From contig CANNDZ010000001.1 of the NCBI GenBank assembly GCA_947503575.1, forward strand, positions 496,001-560,000: a stretch of DNA of 64,000 nt. Reading direction: 5' to 3'. Shown piece after piece: positions 17,680 to 24,524 of the stretch. The DNA comes from an uncultured Kordiimonas sp. Lineage in GTDB: Bacteria > Pseudomonadota > Alphaproteobacteria > Sphingomonadales > Kordiimonadaceae. A program made the position numbers and the translations under genes. The stretch's first letter is position 1, and every line of letters begins with the position of its first letter. The notes under the pieces were generated by a model. It was not told the origin of the DNA. It searched no databases and saw only the letters and a list, made by a program, of their open reading frames with translations.

Positions 17680-18477
17680 ATGCCTGATACGGCGATAGAT
17701 TTGCAAAACACTGTTGGCGCACAGCCTAAAATGAGCATCCGGGATGTTCATGTGCGCTACGGCGAAACCCATGCGGTAAAGGGGATTAATCTGGACCTAT
17801 ATCAGGATAATGTTACCGCCCTGATCGGGCCGTCCGGTTGCGGAAAGTCTACGTTGTTGCGTTGTCTGAACCGGATGAATGACACCATCGTTGATTGCAG
17901 CGTCGAAGGCAGCATTTTGCTGGACGGCGAGGATATTTACGCCAAAGAAATTGATGTTGTTCAGCTTCGTGCACGAGTTGGCATGGTGTTCCAAAAGCCG
18001 AACCCGTTTCCTAAATCGGTGTATGACAATGTGGCCTATGGTCCGCGCATTCATGGCTTGGCCACCGACCGTGATGCGCTGGATGAGATTGTCGAAGCAT
18101 CGCTTGAAAAAGCTGGTTTATGGCACGAGGTTAAAGATCGCCTGGATCATTTGGGCACGACGCTGTCTGGTGGTCAGCAGCAACGGCTGTGCATTGCGCG
18201 CGCCATTGCCGTGAACCCAGAAGTGATCCTGATGGATGAACCCTGCTCATCCCTGGATCCGATTGCGACGGCGCGGGTTGAAGCGTTGATTGACGAACTT
18301 AGCGGCCACTATGCTATTGTGATTGTCACTCACAGTATGCAGCAGGCTGCTCGCGTGTCGCAAAAAACTGTATTCTTTCATTTGGGTGAGATGATCGAGT
18401 ATGGCGACACAACCCAGATTTTCACTGCGCCGCGGCAAGAGCGCACGCGCGATTACATAACCGGACGGTTTGGATAG
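17680..18477 (+). CDS. pstB: Phosphate ABC transporter ATPase PstB
   Basis: A 265-residue ATPase. The Walker [10 protein letters not shown] covers residues 50-58; the PstB-specific [18 protein letters not shown], the signature [14 protein letters not shown], Walker [14 protein letters not shown] and the switch histidine in VTHSMQQA are all present. It powers phosphate import through PstCA. The ATG at 17680 was chosen; an upstream in-frame start at 17632 would lie deep inside pstA. Confidence 0.95.
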   Translation: MPDTAIDLQNTVGAQPKMSIRDVHVRYGETHAVKGINLDLYQDNVTALIGPSGCGKSTLLRCLNRMNDTIVDCSVEGSILLDGEDIYAKEIDVVQLRARVGMVFQKPNPFPKSVYDNVAYGPRIHGLATDRDALDEIVEASLEKAGLWHEVKDRLDHLGTTLSGGQQQRLCIARAIAVNPEVILMDEPCSSLDPIATARVEALIDELSGHYAIVIVTHSMQQAARVSQKTVFFHLGEMIEYGDTTQIFTAPRQERTRDYITGRFG

Positions 18478-18488
18478 GGGCTTATGCC

Positions 18489-19199
18489 ATGAACCAACAT
18501 ATTCTTCGCACCTATGACGATGAATTGATGGAAGTTCGCAGTGTTGTGGTTCGCATGGGCGGACTGGCAGCAGAACAGCTTGCTGATTCGATGCAGGCGC
18601 TGCGGGAACTGGACCTGGATTTGGCGGAAAAAACGCGACAAGCAGACAAGAAACTGGATGCTCTTGAGGTGCAGGCGGAAAATACAGTCATTGGCGTATT
18701 TGCTCGCCGGGCACCCGTTGCCGACGATTTGAGGGAAGTGGTTTCCGCCCTGAAAATAACCACTATGATAGAGCGGATGGGGGATTATGCTAAAAATATC
18801 GCCCGGCGGTCTATCGCAATTGCTGAAGGGAAAGGCGTGGTTTTAATGCCCCCTCTTCTGGACGACATGGCAACGCATGCGCATGAAATGATTCAGGATG
18901 TGATGGATGCGTATGTTAAGCGCGGCGCTGACGAAGCGATTGCCGTATGGGAACGCGATGAGCATCTGGACAATATGTATAATGCGGCTTACCGGCAGAT
19001 TTTGGCGCGCATGATGGAAGCCCCCGAACAGATTGGCGTTTGGAGCCATTATCTGATGATTGCCAAGAACCTTGAGCGAATTGGTGACCAGGCAACCAAT
19101 GTGGCGGAACAGGTCCACTATGCGATCATGGGTGAGTTTTTAGAGGAAGCGCGCCAGAAACGTGACAGGACTAGCGCTGAGGTATTTGAAGGCCACTAG
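18489..19199 (+). CDS. phoU: Phosphate signalling protein PhoU
   Basis: A 236-residue PhoU made of two homologous three-helix bundles, each with the metal-binding type motif (about residues 75-100 with TTMIERMGDYAKNIARR, and 180-200 with KNLERIGDQATNVAE). PhoU represses PhoR signalling and limits Pst uptake when phosphate is plentiful. It closes the pst operon 11 bases after pstB. No phoB or phoR follows; the next gene is on the other strand. Confidence 0.95.
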   Translation: MNQHILRTYDDELMEVRSVVVRMGGLAAEQLADSMQALRELDLDLAEKTRQADKKLDALEVQAENTVIGVFARRAPVADDLREVVSALKITTMIERMGDYAKNIARRSIAIAEGKGVVLMPPLLDDMATHAHEMIQDVMDAYVKRGADEAIAVWERDEHLDNMYNAAYRQILARMMEAPEQIGVWSHYLMIAKNLERIGDQATNVAEQVHYAIMGEFLEEARQKRDRTSAEVFEGH

Positions 19200-19251
19200 G
19201 GTGGGTGTTTCTTGTGCTACTATAACTGTGATCAGGCCACAGAGATTGTGA

Positions 19252-19833
19252 TTAGCGTGACAGACTTAACGTTACCTGGCCCATCACATCATTAAGCGCC
19301 TGATTAAAAACGCTCTGGCCCTCAACGCGCACAGCATCAGCAATCGTATCCTGCAAGGCTACAAGACGCGAGAAATACGGTGATAGCTCACGCTGCGTTA
19401 TAATCGACTGAAGTTCATCGTGATTGAAATGCTGGCTGTAGATACCCGCCAGTATGCGAACCCACTCTGTTTCATGGGACTGTTGAGCCGACTTGATGGC
19501 ATGAACAACAGTTGCCTGAACGTGGTCCATGCCAAGGCGATCAATCGCCGCGTCAACCTGCTGCGCATTTTTAACATCCTGCAACAACAGCAACGATAGA
19601 TTATTGGATAGCCCTGCGTTCCGGACAAACGTTTCGGCTGCAGCAAACCGGCCGTCATCGGTGGGGGTGAAGAATCGATCATCTTCTTGTGTGCGTGGCA
19701 ACTGCGCTTGAGGTTTTGTTGGTGCGGCCGCTGCCGTTGCAGCGCCTGCAGCGGAGGATGCACCAAAAGCAACCAGTATGACGCAAATTATGCGACCGAA
19801 AACACCGATTTTTTGTGTCGCTGTGTGCAGCAT
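19252..19833 (-). CDS. Secreted DUF2059-like protein
   Basis: A 193-residue exported protein with a signal peptide (FGRIICVILVAFGASSAAGA). The C-terminal half (WVRILAGIYSQHFNHDELQSI...LSPYFSRLVAL) resembles DUF2059: a helix with Tyr and Phe-x-x-x-E-L, then a segment ending in a polar helix. The function of that family is unknown. AGAGGATAAA precedes the ATG. It is convergent with phoU and divergent from the small TPR-like gene. The DUF assignment is by eye and moderate. Confidence 0.6.
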   Translation of the reverse strand: MLHTATQKIGVFGRIICVILVAFGASSAAGAATAAAAPTKPQAQLPRTQEDDRFFTPTDDGRFAAAETFVRNAGLSNNLSLLLLQDVKNAQQVDAAIDRLGMDHVQATVVHAIKSAQQSHETEWVRILAGIYSQHFNHDELQSIITQRELSPYFSRLVALQDTIADAVRVEGQSVFNQALNDVMGQVTLSLSR

Positions 19834-20128
19834 TTTATCCTCTGGAGCAAAACCAAGTTGGGACTATGAGCTCCTGCTACGCGACTATTTCATGCGTGTC
19901 CGCTTTTTTTTCACCGTGTCATAAAAAATTCATATGGGTTTTGCGAATCACTTCAAAAAACAGCTAATTATTTGGCGTGAAAAGACATTTTCTGTGTAAC
20001 ATATGAAAAAAATTTTTAATCAATAGTTTCAAAATGTTAATTTGAGCTGGTGTTAAAAATACTTTCTATGTTACACATAAATGTAACAAACATGTTGATA
20101 ATAGGAAGATTTGCCACAGGAGTTTAGT
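19834..20128. other. AT-rich divergent promoter region
   Basis: A 295-base spacer between divergent genes, noticeably richer in A+T than its neighbours, with several A and T runs. It contains TGTAACA at 19996-20002 and the TGTTACA/TGTAACA inverted repeat at 20069-20088, but no ORF of note. It probably holds the promoters of both flanking genes. Confidence 0.5.
20069..20088. promoter_or_regulatory. Inverted repeat TGTTACA-N6-TGTAACA, candidate operator
   Basis: Perfect 7-base arms around a 6-base spacer (CATAAA), centred about 50 bases upstream of the TPR-like gene start. A further TGTAACA half-site lies 70 bases upstream. The geometry (7-6-7) fits one helical turn between dimer half-sites. 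No regulator can be named. Confidence 0.5.
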
Positions 20129-20533
20129 ATGCATCATTCAGTAGTAAGGAAGATTGCAACGGCAAGTGCGATGGTAGCTTTGGCTCCCTTCGTCACCATG
20201 GGAATCGCTAACGCAGATGCGGCCGGTATGGCACCGGTGAAGGCGAGCATGGCATTCAATGATGAAGATTTTGCAAATAAAGAACTGAAAAAGCGCGACT
20301 GGAGCAAAGCCGAAGCCGCTCTTCTGGGTTCTGACATTTCTGATGAAGATCAGGTTTTTGCAAAATTGAACCTGGCGTTTGTATACAGTTCAACAGGCCG
20401 TCGTGACCTGGCTGTCGCGCTGTACAACGATATTCTATCTGCTAAGGAAAACCCATACGCGATGACCCGCTCTGGTCAACCGCGTCGTGTTAAATCCATT
20501 GCGAAAATGGCTTTGGCACGCTTGAGCGAATAG
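20129..20533 (+). CDS. Small exported TPR-like protein
   Basis: A 134-residue protein with a signal peptide (VVRKIATASAMVALAPFVTMG, cleavage near ANA-DA). The mature part is a short helical array: NKELKKRDWSKAEAALL, then DEDQVFAKLNLAFVYSSTGRRDLAVALYNDIL, the latter close to a tetratricopeptide repeat. It is probably a periplasmic protein-interaction unit; no specific role is evident. The ATG at 20129 has AGGAG nine bases upstream. It has its own AT-rich promoter region and a strong terminator, so it is likely a single, well-expressed gene. Confidence 0.75.
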   Translation: MHHSVVRKIATASAMVALAPFVTMGIANADAAGMAPVKASMAFNDEDFANKELKKRDWSKAEAALLGSDISDEDQVFAKLNLAFVYSSTGRRDLAVALYNDILSAKENPYAMTRSGQPRRVKSIAKMALARLSE

Positions 20534-20586
20534 ACGAGCCACTGGTTCCCTGCGCACCTGTCTATGGTGCGCTTGTTTCACACTAA

Positions 20587-20623
20587 AAATAGGGTACATG
20601 CTAAGGCGTGTACCCTATTTTTT
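20587..20623 (+). terminator. Strong rho-independent terminator after the TPR-like gene
   Basis: A 12-base-pair perfect stem AAATAGGGTACA / TGTACCCTATTT with a 10-base loop, followed by further T residues. It lies 54 bases after the stop codon. Confidence 0.9.
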
Positions 20624-20764
20624 GTCGCTATCCTTTGTTTACCTATAGGTCCAACTCTAGTTAAGTGACAGCATCTTTCTTGCTTTCGCAGTTCAAGCAC
20701 AATAGGTGATGCCATACGAGCCATGTGACCAGGCCCATGAAGATATACATCGTTACACTACAGG

Positions 20765-20832
20765 CGAACCCAGACAATAAAAACGAACCCAGATAATAAA
20801 TACCCAGGCAATAAAGGCGAACCCAGGCATTG
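20765..20832 (+). repeat. Four degenerate tandem repeats (CGAACCCAG.AATAAA-like)
   Basis: Four imperfect copies, 16-19 bases each, of a unit close to CGAACCCAGACAATAAAA. The first is at 20765, then 20784, about 20802 and 20818. The array ends a few bases before the prepilin peptidase start and lies in the same open frame. It may be a slipped-strand array or an unusual translation leader. Confidence 0.6.
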
Positions 20833-20836
20833 GACT

Positions 20837-21361
20837 TTGTCCTTGGTCTTATTGGCTTTGGTGTTCGGCGCTTTTCTGGCAGCTTTGTGGTTCATGCGCC
20901 CGCAACATGAATTATTGTCTGTGATATTATTCACCAACCTTGCCGTGCTTGCCATTTATGATGCCCGCAGTTTCCGGTTGCCAAACCTGTTGACCTTATC
21001 TTTGTTTATCGCCGGGGTAGCAGCCACTGTTATCGCCCCTCGATACCCGGTTATTGATCACCTTATCGGTGCTGCGGTGGGTTTGTTCCTGTTTCCGGCG
21101 ATTAATTTTGTCTATCGGCAGCTACGGGGACATGATGGGATCGGTCTGGGCGACGCCAAATTGTTGGCGGGTCTTGGCCTGTGGCTCGGATGGCCGGCAT
21201 TGCCGCCTCTGGTCTTGGTTGGCTCGCTGCTGGGACTCGCTTACGCGGCACTCATGATGACCCTAAAGCCTGGTGAAAGAAGTAAACATACTGTCAAAAA
21301 CCCGATCCCTTTTGGATTTTTCCTGGCTATCTCCGGCTGGCTGACTTGGCTTTTTTTCTAA
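20837..21361 (+). CDS. Type IV prepilin peptidase (A24), single-domain
   Basis: A 174-residue inner-membrane aspartyl protease that cleaves (pseudo)pilin leader peptides. The two catalytic aspartates are visible: the first in AIYDARSFRLPN and the second in the GxGD motif GIGLGDAKLLAGLG. It lacks the N-terminal cysteine-containing methylase domain of GspO/PilD (about 250+ residues), as in CpaA/TadV-type enzymes. With no other peptidase near the T2SS operon, it is the likely processor of GspGHIJK. The start is doubtful: TTG at 20837 is the first start-like codon, GTG at 20861 the next, neither with a good ribosome-binding site. Confidence 0.82.
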   Translation: MSLVLLALVFGAFLAALWFMRPQHELLSVILFTNLAVLAIYDARSFRLPNLLTLSLFIAGVAATVIAPRYPVIDHLIGAAVGLFLFPAINFVYRQLRGHDGIGLGDAKLLAGLGLWLGWPALPPLVLVGSLLGLAYAALMMTLKPGERSKHTVKNPIPFGFFLAISGWLTWLFF

Positions 21362-21586
21362 GCGCGGTTTCCTCAACCCATTGAGCATAATAGATAAAAA
21401 CTCACTCTGCCGAAACGCCGTTCATACCTGATCGCAATGTTACAAAAACGGTAAAACTTCCGAAAAGAAACTGTCACAAATCCTCGTTAAACGTCGGCCC
21501 CATGAACCGGTGGGTGGGCCTGCTGGCGCTTATCTAATCGACACAAGATTTTTTCAGGTGACGGATCTCGTCAAACGGGGAACACG

Positions 21587-24454
21587 ATGACAAACAATGA
21601 AATTCTCAAGAAAACTTTGTTGGCTGCAGTAGCGTCTGTTGCGCTTGTGGCTTGCGGAGATGATAGCACTGAGCTGGCATCACCGGGCTTAGAAACGCCA
21701 GCTCCAAACCCTACTCCCAATCCCGACCCGGATCCGGACCCCGATCCAGAACCATCGGTTAAACTGGGCCGTGGTGGTATCGAATATACCTCTGACGGGA
21801 ACTGTCCGACTGGAACCACTTCCGCAACCGTAGGCGACCAAACGCACTGCGCGATTTCAGGCACCATTACTAACGATGTGACCCTGACATCTGGCAACAT
21901 CTATCAGTTATCGGGCAAGGTTGCTGTTGGTGTAGACACCGGCGCGGACGATTCAGCCGCAGCGGGTGATGCTGCCGTGCTGACTATCGAGCCCGGCGCG
22001 GTTATTTATGGTGCGACAGCTTCGGATGTCCTTGTTATCTCGCGCGGCTCTGAAATTCGGGCCAACGGTACAGCAACAAATCCCATTGTTTTCACATCTG
22101 CTTTGGACCTTAATCTGGCCACCGAGCTTGGCCTAAATGCGCCAGCTTCTTTCAATGGCGCGCTTTTGGATGAGCCGTTTACCTCTGAGTGGGGCGGCCT
22201 CGTAATCAACGGCCAGGCGCCAATCAATACGTGTAACGGTGCGGGCACCTGTGAAGCTGAAGGCGAGGGCGATAGCGGTCTTTATGGCGGCGATGACGCC
22301 ACCGATTCGAGCGGCACAATGCGCTATGTCCAGGTAAAATATGCGGGCAACCCGATCACAGCTGATGACGAGTTGAACGGTATTGCTTTCCAGGGTGTTG
22401 GTTCTGGAACGACGCTTGAGTATATCCAGGTGCACAATGGTGCTGACGACGGTATCGAGTTTTTTGGTGGTACGGCTCAGGCCAAATATCTGGTGATCAC
22501 CGGCGCCGATGATGACAGCCTGGATTGGACACAAGGCTGGCGCGGTAAAGGCCAGCACATCATTATCATTCAAAACCCGGCTCAACCTGCTTCTGACCAG
22601 GGTATCGAAGCAGATAACTTTGGCGATGGTAACGACTTCCTGCCGCGTGCACAGCCTCAATTGTCTAACATGACGATTGTCGGTTCCGACTCGCGCAGTG
22701 GCGAGTCGGACGTTGGTGTGCTGCTGCGTGAAGGCACAGGCGCCAACATCTGGAACACAGTCGTTTCTGACTTTGGGGATGCTTGTCTCGATATCGATGA
22801 CACCGCAACCTTTACGGCGGCTGGGTCGAGCGCAACCAACCTTACGGGCACGCTGACAATCGAATCTACGCTGCTTGGTACAGATTGCGCGGAAGTATTC
22901 CAAAGCGACGACAATGTGTTCGATCTCGAAGCGTACTTCACTAACCAGGCGAACAACCAGGTCGGTGTAACCTCACTGTCAAACTTGTTCATCAACGGGT
23001 CTGCAGAAAACGCCGTTACAGCAACGGATCCAAGCGCTGTTGATACTTTCTTTGATAGTGTTGACTATGCGGGCGCCGTACGCAGCAGCGCGGCTGACGA
23101 TAACTGGACGCTAAACTGGACATACGGCCTGAACCCTGATCCGGAGTGCCCAACAGGTACAACGGCAAACGCCGACGGCACTGTGTGTACGCTGACCGGT
23201 ACTTACACAGACGACCTTCGTCTGGTATCGGGTCTGACTTATCAGCTTTCAGGCAAGGTAACCATTGGTGTTGATATGGGCCCCGACCCTGCCAGCCCGC
23301 TTGGTTCTGGTGATGCCGCTACCCTGACCATTGAACCTGGTGTAACGATTGAAGGTGAAGACACCACATCTTACCTGGTGATCTCTCGCGGTTCCAAGCT
23401 GAACTCGAACGGTACGGTTGACGCACCGGTTACATTCACGGCAACCGACCCGGACACTCGCGACCTTGATACGGACACGTCGTTGTGGGGTGGTATCGTG
23501 ATCAACGGCCGCTCAACCATCAATACATGTAATGGCTCTGGCATCTGTGAAGCAGAAGGCGAAGGCGATAGCGGCCTGTATGGCGGCACCGACGAAGCCG
23601 ACGATAGTGGTCAGATATTCTACACACGCGTTGTCTATGCGGGTAACCCGATTACGGCGGATGACGAACTGAACGGGATCGCTTTCCAGGGTGTTGGCTC
23701 CAACACTGAAATCGACTTCCTGCAGGTTCACAACGGTGCTGATGACGGGATTGAGTTCTTCGGTGGTACCGCTGAAGCCAAGCACTTGGTGATCACGGGC
23801 GCTGACGATGACAGCCTCGATTGGACACAGGGTTGGCGCGGAAAGGTTCAGCACCTGTTGATTATCCAGAATCCTAACCAGCCTGCTTCTGACCAGGGCA
23901 TCGAAGCCGATAACTTCGGCGACGGTAATGACTTCCTGCCTCGTGCTCAGCCAATGATTGCGAACGCGACCATCGTTGGTTCGCTCGCAGCGGGCGGCGA
24001 AACAGATGTGGGCGTGCTGCTGCGCGAAGGTACGGGTGCGAACCTGTGGAACGTTGTTGTGGCAGACATGGGTGACGCCTGCCTGGATATCGATGATACA
24101 GCGACCTTCACGGCGGCGGGCTCAAGTGCCACTAACCTGACAGGGACCTTGACCATCGAAAGCACGCTCCTGAGTGACAGCTGCGTTGAAGTCTTCCAGA
24201 GCGATGATAATGCCTTTGACCTGGAAGATTATTTCACGAACCAGGCGAACAACCAGGTGGCCACAGACAGCCTTGCTGCTTTGGCAGGCGCCGCGGCCTT
24301 CAAGACCTACATCAATGGGTCTGTTGAAGCCGGTGTGACCGTCACGGATGTGAGCGCAATCGACAGCTTCTTTGATGCAGTGACCGCCGTTGGCGCAGTA
24401 CCAAACGCATCTGGCGATTGGACACTGGGTTGGACGGTTTGGCTCGACCGCTAA
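21587..24454 (+). CDS. Large internally duplicated surface-type lipoprotein
   Basis: A 955-residue lipoprotein: signal peptide with lipobox LVAC (Cys23), then a Pro/Asp/Asn-rich spacer (about residues 37-56) and two tandem copies of a roughly 435-450-residue domain (about 70-505 and 518-950). Both copies share CPTGTT, YQLSGKV.IGVD, LTIEPG, AGNPITADDELNGIAFQGVGS, HNGADDGIEFFGG and DDDSLDWTQGWRGK, and look like a parallel beta-helix with many Asp/Asn turns, possibly calcium-binding. I cannot name an activity. GGGGAA precedes the ATG. A TonB receptor gene follows directly and the T2SS operon after that, so export by T2SS to the cell surface is plausible. Confidence 0.85.
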   Translation: MTNNEILKKTLLAAVASVALVACGDDSTELASPGLETPAPNPTPNPDPDPDPDPEPSVKLGRGGIEYTSDGNCPTGTTSATVGDQTHCAISGTITNDVTLTSGNIYQLSGKVAVGVDTGADDSAAAGDAAVLTIEPGAVIYGATASDVLVISRGSEIRANGTATNPIVFTSALDLNLATELGLNAPASFNGALLDEPFTSEWGGLVINGQAPINTCNGAGTCEAEGEGDSGLYGGDDATDSSGTMRYVQVKYAGNPITADDELNGIAFQGVGSGTTLEYIQVHNGADDGIEFFGGTAQAKYLVITGADDDSLDWTQGWRGKGQHIIIIQNPAQPASDQGIEADNFGDGNDFLPRAQPQLSNMTIVGSDSRSGESDVGVLLREGTGANIWNTVVSDFGDACLDIDDTATFTAAGSSATNLTGTLTIESTLLGTDCAEVFQSDDNVFDLEAYFTNQANNQVGVTSLSNLFINGSAENAVTATDPSAVDTFFDSVDYAGAVRSSAADDNWTLNWTYGLNPDPECPTGTTANADGTVCTLTGTYTDDLRLVSGLTYQLSGKVTIGVDMGPDPASPLGSGDAATLTIEPGVTIEGEDTTSYLVISRGSKLNSNGTVDAPVTFTATDPDTRDLDTDTSLWGGIVINGRSTINTCNGSGICEAEGEGDSGLYGGTDEADDSGQIFYTRVVYAGNPITADDELNGIAFQGVGSNTEIDFLQVHNGADDGIEFFGGTAEAKHLVITGADDDSLDWTQGWRGKVQHLLIIQNPNQPASDQGIEADNFGDGNDFLPRAQPMIANATIVGSLAAGGETDVGVLLREGTGANLWNVVVADMGDACLDIDDTATFTAAGSSATNLTGTLTIESTLLSDSCVEVFQSDDNAFDLEDYFTNQANNQVATDSLAALAGAAAFKTYINGSVEAGVTVTDVSAIDSFFDAVTAVGAVPNASGDWTLGWTVWLDR

Positions 24455-24468
24455 GCAAATGCTGAAGG

Positions 24469-24501
24469 CGCCGCAGGAGGGCTTCGTGCTCTGCTGCGGC
24501 G
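24469..24501 (+). promoter_or_regulatory. Intercistronic hairpin between lipoprotein and TonB receptor genes
   Basis: CGCCGCAG (24469-24476) pairs with CTGCGGCG (24494-24501) around a 17-base loop. There is no T tract, so it is more likely an mRNA-stabilising or partial-termination element than a full terminator. It would allow the two genes to be expressed at different levels from one transcript. Confidence 0.45.
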
Positions 24502-24524
24502 TCACGCACAAATATGAAAGCTAA

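Noticed and set aside
21695-21760. Short-period repeat in the lipoprotein gene as a possible CRISPR or microsatellite
   Set aside because: It encodes the Asn-Pro/Asp-Pro spacer of the lipoprotein in frame; there are no spacers, and the repeat is explained by the protein.
22133-22903. Long minus-strand ORF (256 codons) in the duplicated lipoprotein gene
   Set aside because: It is a shadow: the same antisense frame is open in both repeats because the sense sequence is conserved, and it has no start signal or family features.
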